A program made the translations under genes and the position numbers. This document shows, in pieces, positions 27,275-35,990 of a DNA stretch of 64,000 nt. The DNA comes from Rhizobium sp. J15. GTDB taxonomy: Bacteria > Pseudomonadota > Alphaproteobacteria > Rhizobiales > Rhizobiaceae. The notes under the pieces are model-generated. The model made no database searches and had not been told where the DNA came from. It worked only from the letters and a program-made list of their open reading frames with translations. Each line of letters starts with the position of its first letter. Within the stretch, counting starts at the first letter, position 1. The DNA is taken from NCBI RefSeq assembly GCF_002531825.1, contig NZ_NWSX01000031.1, positions 1 to 64,000 of the forward strand, read 5' to 3'.

Positions 27275-30200
27275 GATTTGCGCACTTTTTCGTGGACCGG
27301 CCGATTTTCGCGGCCGTCATCTCGATCCTCTTCCTCGTCGTCGGCGGCATCGCCTACACGCAGCTGCCGGTCTCCCAATATCCGGAGATCGCGCCGCCCA
27401 CCATCGTCGTGCGCACTTCCTATCCGGGTGCCGACCCACAGACCATCGCCGACACCGTTTCGACGCCGCTGGAGCAGCAGATCAACGGCGTCGAGGACAT
27501 GCTCTACATGTCCTCCTATTCCAGCGCCGACGGCGCCATGTCGCTGACGATCACCTTCAAGCTCGGCACCGATCTCGACAAGGTCCAGGTGCTCGTCCAG
27601 AATCGCGTGTCGATCGCGCTTCCCCGTCTTCCCGAGGAAGTCCAGCGGCTCGGCGTGACGACGGACAAGAGCTCGCCCGATCTGATGATGGTGGTGCACC
27701 TTCTGTCGCCGTCGCATCGCTATGACCAGCTTTACGTTTCGAACTACGCCCGCAACCGCATTCGCGACGTGCTCGTGCGCCTCGACGGCGTCGGCGACGT
27801 GCAGCTTTTCGGCGAGCGGCAATATTCGATGCGCATCTGGCTGGACCCGGAAAAACTCTCCGCCTACGGCATGACATCGGACGACGTCGTCTCCGCCTTG
27901 AGAGACCAGAACGTCCAGGTCTCCGGCGGCAAGATCGGCGCGCCGCCGGTGACCGGCAGGAACGCCTTCGAATATACGGTGCGAACGGACGGACGCTTTT
28001 CCGACGCGCGCGAATTCCGCTACGTCATCGTCAAATCGACGGGAGCCGGCCGGCTCGTGCAGCTGCAGGATGTCGCCCGCATCGAACTCGGCGCGCAGGA
28101 TTACGTCACCAACAGCTATCTCAACAACGATCCCGCTGTTGCGCTTGGCATTTTCGCCCGGCCGGGCACCAATGCCCTCGACACCGCCCATCAGGTCCAG
28201 ACGATCATGAAGGACATCTCCCAGAACTTCCCGGAGGGTCTGGAGTATCGCATCGTCTACGACACGACCGAATTCATCTCGGCTTCGATCAATGAGGTCT
28301 ATAAGACCATCGCCGAAGCGGCCATTCTGGTGGCGATCGTCGTCCTCGTCTTCCTGCAATCCTGGCGGACCGCGATCATACCGATCGTCGCCATTCCCGT
28401 CTCGCTGATCGGCACCTTCGCCGTGCTCCTGGCCTTCGGCTTTTCGCTGAACATGCTGACGCTCTTCGGCCTCGTGCTGGCGATCGGCATCGTCGTCGAC
28501 GACGCGATCGTCGTGGTGGAAAATGTCGAGCGCAATCTGGCGCGCGGCATGACGCCGAAAGAGGCCTCTCACGTCACCATGGACGAAGTGGGAACCGCGG
28601 TCATCGCCATCTCCCTGGTGCTGATCGCGGTCTTCGTGCCGACGGCCTTCATCCCAGGCATCTCAGGCCAGTTCTACAGGCAGTTCGCCGTCACGATCGC
28701 CGTCACCACCGCGATATCGGCGCTGAACTCCCTGACGCTGTCACCCGCGCTCGCTGGCATATTGCTGAAACCCCACGATCACGAGAACAAGCGCAGAAGC
28801 ATCGCATCGCGCCTCGGAACGGGCCTTGCAAACGGCTTCAACCGCGGCTTCGACCGGATGAGCTCCGGCTATTCCTGGACCGTCCGTCACCTGGTCAGCA
28901 GCTGGGTAGGTTTGACCTGCTCGATGCTTGCCTTCGTCGGTCTTCTCGGCGCGACCTGGTACATGAGCACCCGCGTTCCTTCAGGCTTCATCCCGACCAT
29001 GGACCAGGGCTACGCGATCGTCGTCGTCCAGCTTCCCGACGGCGCCTCGCTCGCGCGCACCGATGCCGTCGTCAAACGGGTGGGCGACATCGCCCGAACC
29101 GTGCCCGGCGTCGGCAACGCCGTGCAATTCGCCGGCTTCAGCGGGGCGACATTCACCAATGCCTCGAATTCGGGCGTCGTCTTCGTTCCTTTCAAATCCT
29201 TCGCCGAACGCGAGGAAGGCGGAGACAACGCCAACAAGATCATCGGCGAACTCTTCGGCAAGCTGCAAAGCATCCAGGAAGCCTTCATCATCGCCATTCC
29301 GCCGCCCTCCGTGCGCGGCGTCGGCAATTCCGGCGGCTTCAAGATGCAGATTTCCGATCTTGAAAACCCCGACATGACGCGCGTGCTCGGCCTTGCCCGC
29401 CAGATGATGGGAGCGGCGGCAACGACCGAGGGGCTGACCGGCGTCTTTACGACTTTCTCCGATGCAAGCCCGCAATATTTCCTGTCGATCGACCGCGACA
29501 AGGCGCGCTTCCTGAACGTGCCGATCCCCAACATCTTCAACGCGCTGTCGATCAATCTCGGCGTGGCCTACGTCAACGATTTCAATGCGTTCGGCCGCGT
29601 CTACCAGGTGCGCGCCCAGGCCGACCGGCAATACCGCATGGACAGGGAAGACATTCTCGCCCTGAAGGTTCGCTCGGCGACCGGCGCACTGGTGCCGCTC
29701 GGCACCCTGATGGATATCCAGGATTCCAGCGGCCCGGCCCTCGTGCAGCGCTACAACATGTATGTCTCGGTGCCGCTTCAGGGCAATCCGACGCCCGGCA
29801 CCTCGACAGGCGATGCGCTGAAGAAGATGGAGGAACTGGCGGCCAAGATCCTGCCGCCGGGAACGACCTTCGAATGGACGGAACTCGCCTATCAGGAGAC
29901 CCATACCGGCAATACCGCCGTCTATATCTTCGCCCTCTCCGTCATTTTCGTCTTCCTGGCGCTGGCGGCTCAATATGAAAGCTGGGTTCTGCCGCTGGCG
30001 ATCATTCTCATCGTCCCGCTCGCGGTGCTCGCGGCGCTGATCGGGGTTTCGCTGAGAGGAATGGACAATAACGTTCTGACGCAGATCGGCCTGATCGTGC
30101 TGATCGGCCTTGCGGCCAAGAACGCCATTCTGATCGTCGAGTTCGCAAGACAGGCGGAAGAGGAAGGCAAATCGCCGGTCGAGGCCGCCATCGAGGCCAG

Positions 30201-30456
30201 CCACCTTCGCCTGCGCCCGATCCTGATGACGGCATTCGCCTTCATCTTCGGCGTTCTGCCGCTCGCCATCGCCACCGGTCCCGGCGCCGAAATGCGCCAG
30301 TCGCTCGGCACCGCCGTTTTCTCCGGCATGCTCGGCGTCACGCTCTTCGGCCTGTTCCTGACGCCGGTCTTCTACGTCGTGCTGCGCGGCCGGCGCCGCA
30401 GCCGAACGGCTGAAAAGCCGGTCGAGGCGGTGCCGGTTGAAAGAGAGACCGTCTAA
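27271..30456 (+). CDS. RND multidrug efflux transporter (HAE1), second pump
   Basis: 1061-residue AcrB/MexF-class inner-membrane pump. It has the MRFAHFFVDRPIFAAV start, the proton-relay Asp pair in GIVVDDAIVVVENVERN and the late PLAILAALIG-type helices expected of HAE1. It is coupled to the adaptor gene by a four-base overlap. There is no outer-membrane factor and no local regulator, unlike the first pump. It ends nine bases before the stop of the convergent phosphatase gene. Confidence 0.93.
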   Translation: MRFAHFFVDRPIFAAVISILFLVVGGIAYTQLPVSQYPEIAPPTIVVRTSYPGADPQTIADTVSTPLEQQINGVEDMLYMSSYSSADGAMSLTITFKLGTDLDKVQVLVQNRVSIALPRLPEEVQRLGVTTDKSSPDLMMVVHLLSPSHRYDQLYVSNYARNRIRDVLVRLDGVGDVQLFGERQYSMRIWLDPEKLSAYGMTSDDVVSALRDQNVQVSGGKIGAPPVTGRNAFEYTVRTDGRFSDAREFRYVIVKSTGAGRLVQLQDVARIELGAQDYVTNSYLNNDPAVALGIFARPGTNALDTAHQVQTIMKDISQNFPEGLEYRIVYDTTEFISASINEVYKTIAEAAILVAIVVLVFLQSWRTAIIPIVAIPVSLIGTFAVLLAFGFSLNMLTLFGLVLAIGIVVDDAIVVVENVERNLARGMTPKEASHVTMDEVGTAVIAISLVLIAVFVPTAFIPGISGQFYRQFAVTIAVTTAISALNSLTLSPALAGILLKPHDHENKRRSIASRLGTGLANGFNRGFDRMSSGYSWTVRHLVSSWVGLTCSMLAFVGLLGATWYMSTRVPSGFIPTMDQGYAIVVVQLPDGASLARTDAVVKRVGDIARTVPGVGNAVQFAGFSGATFTNASNSGVVFVPFKSFAEREEGGDNANKIIGELFGKLQSIQEAFIIAIPPPSVRGVGNSGGFKMQISDLENPDMTRVLGLARQMMGAAATTEGLTGVFTTFSDASPQYFLSIDRDKARFLNVPIPNIFNALSINLGVAYVNDFNAFGRVYQVRAQADRQYRMDREDILALKVRSATGALVPLGTLMDIQDSSGPALVQRYNMYVSVPLQGNPTPGTSTGDALKKMEELAAKILPPGTTFEWTELAYQETHTGNTAVYIFALSVIFVFLALAAQYESWVLPLAIILIVPLAVLAALIGVSLRGMDNNVLTQIGLIVLIGLAAKNAILIVEFARQAEEEGKSPVEAAIEASHLRLRPILMTAFAFIFGVLPLAIATGPGAEMRQSLGTAVFSGMLGVTLFGLFLTPVFYVVLRGRRRSRTAEKPVEAVPVERETV

Positions 30457-30465
30457 AACGGCGGG

Positions 30466-31203
30466 TCAGGTGGAAAACAGATGCACCTGGCCCCGCCAGA
30501 AGCGGGCGACGGTGAGCTTGCCACTGCGAAAGGCGCGCGTGTCCAGATTGAGCCGCCTCGGCCGGATGTCGGGCTCATCGTTCGGCGTGTGGCCGTGGAC
30601 GACGAGCTTCGGCAGGGGCACCCTGCTTTCGAGAAAGCGATGGCGGATGAGAACCAGGTCCTCGTCCGTCTGGGCGGCAAGCGGCACCGTCGGATCGATG
30701 CCGGCATGAACGAAGAGCACATCGGGCGTGTCCAGCATCACCGGCATCGCCCGCATGAAATCGATATGCGTCCGCGGCAGAGAATGGCGGATGAAGGCGT
30801 CGAGCTGCGCACCGGATGGGAAGATCAGCGGCAGATGCTCCGGATCGAGGCCATAGGATTTGAGCAATTCCGCCGATCCCATGCGCATCCAGTCGTCATA
30901 GGAGGCCCAGCCGTCGATATAGTCGAGCATGGCGATTTCGTGGTTGCCGGCAAGGCAGATGCGCTCGAAACCATCGGGCATCGGCTCCATCAGATAGCTG
31001 ATGACCTGCGCCGACTCAGGGCCGCGATCGATGTAATCGCCGAGCATCACGATCAGCTTGCGCCCCGGCAGCTGCGCACCGTCGCGCAGGATAGCCTCCT
31101 CGGCTTTCACAAGCAGGTCGTACCGGCCGTGAACATCGCCGATCGCATAGGTCGGGATATCGGCAATCTCAAGCGTCAGACGCGGTCTCTGCTGGCGCCC
31201 CAT
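30466..31203 (-). CDS. Calcineurin-like metallophosphoesterase (PPP-type Ser/Thr phosphatase family)
   Basis: Two-metal phosphoesterase of 245 residues. All family motifs are intact: GDVHG, GDYIDRG, GNHE, a His in VLFVHAG and VVHGHTP. This places it near bacterial PrpA/PrpE and ApaH-like phosphatases; the substrate could be phosphoprotein or dinucleotide. I choose ATG 31203 because GAGG lies eight bases upstream; an ATG at 31245 would add 14 residues and has a poor ribosome site. It is monocistronic and convergent with the RND-2 operon. Confidence 0.9.
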   Translation of the reverse strand: MGRQQRPRLTLEIADIPTYAIGDVHGRYDLLVKAEEAILRDGAQLPGRKLIVMLGDYIDRGPESAQVISYLMEPMPDGFERICLAGNHEIAMLDYIDGWASYDDWMRMGSAELLKSYGLDPEHLPLIFPSGAQLDAFIRHSLPRTHIDFMRAMPVMLDTPDVLFVHAGIDPTVPLAAQTDEDLVLIRHRFLESRVPLPKLVVHGHTPNDEPDIRPRRLNLDTRAFRSGKLTVARFWRGQVHLFST

Positions 31204-31404
31204 TTTCCAAACCTCGCTGTTGCGGGCGAGAGAGTCGCTCATCATGTTTCCGATCAGATTGTCCCTAATTGACCCAAAGTAGAGCAGAGGACAAGGCGAT
31301 CAAGTTGGTAAGAAAATTCAAAGCTTTCGGGTTTCGTAGAAAAACCGGCCTTATCATTCGAGGATCAATCCCTCACTGCTGTAGCCATCGAGGAAGAGTG
31401 ACCG

Positions 31405-32529
31405 ATGGGAACGGTATCGCAGCTTCATGATAGCCTCAGGCCTCCCGCGCACCGCATCGAAAGCGAAGAGGAGGCGATATCCATGGCCCGCGATCTCGCC
31501 GCCGCATTCCGGCGTCAGGCGAGCGAACGCGACGTCAACCGCATCCTGCCGCACGCCGAGCTCGACGCGCTGTCGGCATCGGGGCTGACGGCAATCACCG
31601 TTCCGCCCGAATATGAAGGGCTCGACGTCTCGAACGCCCTGCTGGCCGAAATCGTCGCGATCATCGCCGAGGGCGATGCCTCGATCGGCGAGGCGCTGGG
31701 AAACCATTTCTGCGTGCTGGAGAACATCCGCACCCAGGCCTCCGAGGATCTGAAAACATCGCTGTTTGCCCGCGTGCTGCTCGGCGACCGCTTCGCGGCC
31801 GCCACCTTCGACGACGCCGCCAGCCTGACCGCCGAAGGCCCGGGCTACCGTGTAAGCGGGCGCACGCGCCAGGCGCCCGGCATTCTCTTTGCCGACTGGG
31901 TCGCCGCTGCCGCCACCGCCCCGCCCGGCCGTCCGGTCACGCTCTATCTTGCCCGCGGCGACGACAATGTTCAGGCGGTCGATGATTGGGATGGCTTCGG
32001 CCAGCGCACCAATGGATCGGCGACGGCGATCGTCGCCGAGCTCCATGTCAATGCCGATGCGATTGGGCCCGCTCCTGCCTCCGAATATTCGACAGGCATC
32101 TCGCTTGGCCTGCTGCTCAAGGCCGGCGTCAGCCTCGGCATCGCGCGTGCCGGATTGAGCGACCTGCTGACCACGATCGGCGATCGCAGCGCCATCCTTG
32201 CGCCGCTCGGCCAGCACGCCGTCCGCATCGAAACGACGGCGGCAGCGCTCGAACGGGCCGGCCGCAAGCTCGATATCGCCCAGGTCAATTCCGGAGAGGC
32301 CGCGACCGCGGATGCGCATTTCTCCGCTTCGGCTGCCGCAATCATGGCAGGCGATACGGCGCTCGGCACTGCAAATGCGCTCTTCGAACTTGCGGGGGAG
32401 ATATCGGCCGGCATCGGGCTCAATCTCGACCGCCATTGGCGCAATGCCCGCATCCACGCGCTGTCGCTGCCGCGAGACCGGCTGCTGCGGACGGCCGGCG
32501 ATCATATGGCGAAGCTGGGCGAGGCTTGA
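31405..32529 (+). CDS. SfnB-like acyl-CoA-dehydrogenase-fold flavoprotein
   Basis: 374-residue protein of the acyl-CoA dehydrogenase superfamily. The N-terminal helical domain shows LPHAELDALSASGLTAITVPPEYEG-type sequence (about 48-73) that I associate with SfnB/DszC-like oxidoreductases. In those families reduced flavin supports oxygenation of sulfur compounds, for example in use of dimethyl sulfone or alkanesulfonates as a sulfur source. It has a strong ribosome site (GAGGAAGAG). It converges with an Rrf2 regulator gene 12 bp away. No flavin reductase or transporter is adjacent, so the substrate remains open. Confidence 0.8.
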   Translation: MGTVSQLHDSLRPPAHRIESEEEAISMARDLAAAFRRQASERDVNRILPHAELDALSASGLTAITVPPEYEGLDVSNALLAEIVAIIAEGDASIGEALGNHFCVLENIRTQASEDLKTSLFARVLLGDRFAAATFDDAASLTAEGPGYRVSGRTRQAPGILFADWVAAAATAPPGRPVTLYLARGDDNVQAVDDWDGFGQRTNGSATAIVAELHVNADAIGPAPASEYSTGISLGLLLKAGVSLGIARAGLSDLLTTIGDRSAILAPLGQHAVRIETTAAALERAGRKLDIAQVNSGEAATADAHFSASAAAIMAGDTALGTANALFELAGEISAGIGLNLDRHWRNARIHALSLPRDRLLRTAGDHMAKLGEA

Positions 32530-32541
32530 AGCGACGAGATC

Positions 32542-33006
32542 TCAGCTGGCGGCGGAGATGGGAAATTCCTCTTTGTCGCCTTCGATGCGGCCGCCGCCGG
32601 AAACGAATTGTTCGAGGCTCATATTGTCGAGAATGGCGGCGATCGCGTCCCGGACATCGGTCATCGAGCGCCGCACCTGACAGGTTTCCGGATCGGCGCA
32701 GTCATCGCAGGCCTCGAAAGCCGTGCGGCTGGCGCAGCGGATCGGCGCCAGGGGGCCGTCCAATGTGCGGATGACGTGGCCGATGCGGATTTCGGAAGCC
32801 GGCCGCGACAGGGAATAGCCGCCGCCCGGTCCCTTCTTCGAGCGCAGGATGCCGACATTGCGCAGTTCCAGCAGGATCGTGTCGAGAAACTTCTTCGGGA
32901 TATTGTTGCGTGACGCGATGTCGTTAATGAAGGCGGTTTCTCCTGGCGCCAGCCGCGCCAGATCGACCAGCGCCTTCAGCCCGTATTTTCCCTTTTTCGT
33001 CAGCAT
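32542..33006 (-). CDS. Rrf2-family transcriptional regulator
   Basis: 154-residue winged-helix regulator starting MLTKKGKYGLKALVDLA, the standard Rrf2 opening. The recognition region (IPKKFLDTILLELRNVGIL) and the wing (KKGPGGGYSLSRP) are typical. Four cysteines fall in about 20 residues (IRCASRTAFEACDDC...CQVRR), so an Fe-S cluster or redox switch is possible. ATG 33006 has AGGG eight bases upstream; a 24-codon extension is rejected. Candidate roles are Fe-S, sulfur or redox control. It converges with the SfnB-like gene. Confidence 0.88.
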   Translation of the reverse strand: MLTKKGKYGLKALVDLARLAPGETAFINDIASRNNIPKKFLDTILLELRNVGILRSKKGPGGGYSLSRPASEIRIGHVIRTLDGPLAPIRCASRTAFEACDDCADPETCQVRRSMTDVRDAIAAILDNMSLEQFVSGGGRIEGDKEEFPISAAS

Positions 33007-33082
33007 CGTCGTCGCCCTGTGGAGATCGCAGTATTCACCCTGATAATAGCAGGCAAATAGCGTCAAAAGCGTGAACATACAA

Positions 33083-33110
33083 CAAAATAGCTATTATTTA
33101 TAGCTTATAT
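33083..33110. promoter_or_regulatory. AT-rich element upstream of the Rrf2 gene
   Basis: 28 bp of almost pure A/T containing ATAGCTATTATTTATAGCTT, a near-symmetrical pair of TAGCT units, 77-104 bp before the Rrf2 start. Candidate autoregulatory site or UP-like element. Confidence 0.3.
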
Positions 33111-33202
33111 TGGCAACATCCGCCTACCCCTCCGGCGGCTACGCGGCGACATTCCGGGCGCCGCTCGATTGCAGCCCCGGCCCTGCCGCCCGCGCTGCTT
33201 TG

Positions 33203-33991
33203 TCAGATCGTCTTCAGCATGCCGCCATCGACGAAATAGGTCGAGCCGATGCAGTAGCTCGCCCGCTCCGAACTCAGGAAGACGAAGACGTTTGCCAGCT
33301 CCTCCGGCGTGCCGAAACGTTTGGAGGCGGCATGCTCGTTGGCGACGCTCTGCAAATAGCCTTCCCAGTTGCCGCCGCTTTCGGCCGTCAGTTGCTTGGC
33401 GGTCTTGATCCAGTCCGGCGTCAGGATCAGGCCGGCATTGATGCAGTTGACGCGGATGTTGTCGGGGATGAGCTCGGTCGACAGCGTCTTGGAAAACATC
33501 ATCAGCGCCGATTTGCTGACATTGTAGATCGGCTCGTACCAGAGCGGCTGGACGGCGCAGATCGAGGCATTGTGCAGGATCACCCCGCCGCCGCGTTTCT
33601 TCATCTGCGGCGCGATCCCGCGCGCCAGCCGCACGGCGGCCATCACGTGCAGGTCCCAATAGGCCTGCCACTTCTCGTCCGGCGCCTCCATCACCGTCTC
33701 GTTCGATCCGGTGCCGGCGTTGTTGATGAGGATATCGGCCCCGCCCCGTTCTGCGGCCGCAGCAATGATCGCCTCCGTTCCTGCTGCCGTCGCGACGTCG
33801 GCGGCAACGGCGGTGGCGCTGACGCCGTATTTCTCGGCAATGCGGGCGGCTTCCGCCTCCAGCCGCTCACCGCCGCGCGCGGCGAGCACGAGATCCGTGC
33901 CCTCAGCCGCCAGCCCCTCGGCGATCGCCAGCCCGATGCCGACCGATGCGCCCGTTATGACCGCGATCTTTCCCTTCAATCCGAGATCCAT
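33203..33991 (-). CDS. SDR-family oxidoreductase
   Basis: 262-residue classical short-chain dehydrogenase. It has TGASVGIG, NNAGTG, a serine in HNASICAV and the catalytic Y-x-x-x-K in YNVSK, with the C-terminal SSERASYCIGSTYFVDGG typical of the family. ATG 33991 has GGAGGAAG. It is divergent from the hydroxypyruvate isomerase gene across 128 bp, suggesting joint function in a small sugar or hydroxyacid pathway. The specific substrate is not predictable. Confidence 0.88.
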   Translation of the reverse strand: MDLGLKGKIAVITGASVGIGLAIAEGLAAEGTDLVLAARGGERLEAEAARIAEKYGVSATAVAADVATAAGTEAIIAAAAERGGADILINNAGTGSNETVMEAPDEKWQAYWDLHVMAAVRLARGIAPQMKKRGGGVILHNASICAVQPLWYEPIYNVSKSALMMFSKTLSTELIPDNIRVNCINAGLILTPDWIKTAKQLTAESGGNWEGYLQSVANEHAASKRFGTPEELANVFVFLSSERASYCIGSTYFVDGGMLKTI

Positions 33992-34119
33992 ATCTTCCTC
34001 CAGAAGCGCCGGCGAGCCCGGCCCGATGGGGCGAGTGTTCCGCCAATGAATCCGGGCGTCAAGCCTTGCGGCAGGCTTCGATCTGGCGCATGTCTGCATC
34101 GACCGATCGGAGGAGTTTC

Positions 34120-34890
34120 ATGCGACGTTATTCAGCCTGCATAGAGTGGCTGTTTGCCGAAGAGGCCGGCAGTTTTCCCGATCGCATCCGCCGCGCCCAT
34201 GCCGGCGGCCTGACGGCGGTCGAATTCTGGCGCTGGACCGACAAGGACCTGGACGCGATCAAGGCGGCGCTTGATGAAACCGGACTTGCCGTCACCAGCC
34301 TCGTTGCCGAACCGATGATCGCGCTGACCGACGCCGCCAACCGGCAGGCCTGGCTCAAGGGCCTTGCCGAGTCCGCCGCCGTCGCCAGGCGTCTCGGCGC
34401 GCCGGTGCTGATCGCCCAGGCAGGCGACGATCTTCCCGGCTTCACCCAGCAGGCGCAGCGCCAGGCGCTCACCGAAACGCTGAAAGCCGGCGCCGATATC
34501 CTCGAAGGCAGCGGCGTGCGCCTCGGCGTCGAGCCGCTCAACACCCGCATCGACCACATCGGCTATTTCCTTGCTTCGACCCGCGAAGGGCTCGATATCG
34601 TCGATGACGTCACCCGTCCCGAGATCGGCATCGTCTATGATATCTACCATTCCGCCGTGATGGACGAACGCACCGAAGAGGTGCTGAACGGCCGTCTCGA
34701 CCGCGTCTTCCACGTCCATGTCGCCGATCATCCCGGCCGCAACGAACCGGGCTCCGGCGGCATCGACCTCGCCCACCGCCTCAACTGGATCTTCGCCAAC
34801 GGCTATGATGGCGCCGTCGGCCTCGAATACCGGCCGACCAGATCCGGTGCGGACGCCGTCAAGGCCGCGATCGCCTCGCTCGGCGGCTAG
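34120..34890 (+). CDS. hyi: Hydroxypyruvate isomerase-like TIM-barrel protein
   Basis: Predicted to interconvert hydroxypyruvate and tartronate semialdehyde, or a related 2-keto/aldehyde pair. The 256 residues match the Hyi/xylose-isomerase-like TIM barrel: SACIEWLF at the start, metal-ligand Glu in GVEPLNTRIDHIGYF, IVYDIYHS, HVHVADHPGRNEPGSG and the final Glu in GLEYRPT. ATG 34120 has GGAGGAG. The stop overlaps the convergent CMD-fold gene by four bases. Confidence 0.87.
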   Translation: MRRYSACIEWLFAEEAGSFPDRIRRAHAGGLTAVEFWRWTDKDLDAIKAALDETGLAVTSLVAEPMIALTDAANRQAWLKGLAESAAVARRLGAPVLIAQAGDDLPGFTQQAQRQALTETLKAGADILEGSGVRLGVEPLNTRIDHIGYFLASTREGLDIVDDVTRPEIGIVYDIYHSAVMDERTEEVLNGRLDRVFHVHVADHPGRNEPGSGGIDLAHRLNWIFANGYDGAVGLEYRPTRSGADAVKAAIASLGG

Positions 34891-35423
34891 CTCGAATTGG
34901 CGCCTTCTGCGAAGGCCTCGAGTTCGGGATCGAACTCGACCTCGACGACATTGTTGAAGACGGCGGTCGCCAGCATGATGCCGGCGAAAGCGACGAGATC
35001 GACGAGCGTCTTGGTCTCGTAGCGCTCCTTCAGCTTGGCCCAGAGATCGGCCGGAACGGCATTGGAATCGGTGACAACAGCCCTGCCGAAGGCGTCGAGC
35101 AGCGCTTCCGTTTCCGAAAGCTCCAGCGCATCGGGGTCGAAACCCTTGCCGATCAGCGCCCGGCGAAAGAAGGTGATGGCGATCTTCGACTTCGCCGCCT
35201 TCGAGATCGCATGCGAGAAGATCCAGACCTCCCGATCGCTGATGACAGGATCGAGCTCGGCCCGCAGCGTGAACCACTCGGCATAGATGCGATGGGCGAC
35301 CGGCGAATGTAAGAGCGTCCGCTTCATGTTGGTCATGCGCCCGCGCAGCCTGATCTCTTCATCATGCGCCGCGCGAACCTCTTGCGAAGCGGCGTCGTAA
35401 TCGATCTGCGGGAGATGGCTCAT
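34887..35423 (-). CDS. AhpD/carboxymuconolactone-decarboxylase-fold protein without redox cysteines
   Basis: 178-residue all-helical protein of the CMD/AhpD class by overall pattern (MKRTLLHSPVAHRIYAEWF, then a second helical hairpin). The protein has no cysteine, so the CxxC needed for AhpD-type peroxidase activity is absent. It may belong to the decarboxylase side or be non-catalytic. It is convergent with hyi (four-base overlap) and divergent from the cupin gene across 87 bp. Confidence 0.72.
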   Translation of the reverse strand: MSHLPQIDYDAASQEVRAAHDEEIRLRGRMTNMKRTLLHSPVAHRIYAEWFTLRAELDPVISDREVWIFSHAISKAAKSKIAITFFRRALIGKGFDPDALELSETEALLDAFGRAVVTDSNAVPADLWAKLKERYETKTLVDLVAFAGIMLATAVFNNVVEVEFDPELEAFAEGANSS

Positions 35424-35510
35424 CGGGTGAATGCTTTCCTTGAAGATAAATCCGCTTGGCCGGCGGGCCGCGCCTACCTAGATTGTTTACATCAAAGATG
35501 GAGGCAAGGC

Positions 35511-35984
35511 ATGAGCGGCAACCACGAGCATTCTCACATCGACTGGCGGGAACATGGCGTCAAGGTCATTCCCGGCAATTCGCTCGATCCCAACACCGCG
35601 CAGACGCCGGGCATGAACCGCGCGACCGCGATCAACAATGCGCGCGCCGGCGCCGAGAAGATCTGGGCCGGCACGGTGACGATCCATGCCAACGCCAAGA
35701 CCGGCGCCCACCATCACGGCGATCTCGAAAGCATTATCTACGTGGTCAAGGGCAAGGCCCGCATGCGCTGGGGCGAGCATCTGGAATATACCGCCGAAGC
35801 CGGGCCTGGCGATTTCATCTATGTCCCGCCCTATGTACCGCATCAGGAGATCAACGCCAGCCGTGACAAGACGCTGGAATGCGTGCTCGTCCGCTCAGGC
35901 CAGGAGCCCGTCGTCGTCAATCTCGATATCGAGCCGGTGGAAAAACCGGAAGACGTTCCCTGGATCGATCCGATCCATCGCTGA
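35511..35984 (+). CDS. Cupin-domain protein
   Basis: 157-residue single-domain cupin. Metal ligands lie in motif 1 (GAHHHGDLESIIYVVKG) and motif 2 (PPYVPHQEIN), so a bound divalent metal is expected. Such proteins act as sugar isomerases, dioxygenases or sensors; this one is not assignable. ATG 35511 has GGAGGCAAGG; an upstream extension to 35364 crosses the divergent CMD-fold gene and is rejected. It ends six bases before the convergent ugpC stop. Confidence 0.82.
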   Translation: MSGNHEHSHIDWREHGVKVIPGNSLDPNTAQTPGMNRATAINNARAGAEKIWAGTVTIHANAKTGAHHHGDLESIIYVVKGKARMRWGEHLEYTAEAGPGDFIYVPPYVPHQEINASRDKTLECVLVRSGQEPVVVNLDIEPVEKPEDVPWIDPIHR

Positions 35985-35990
35985 TATCCG

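Noticed and set aside
27112..30204. Two long frames antisense to the second RND gene (27112-28572 and 28981-30204)
   Set aside because: Same shadow composition; no start signals or domains.
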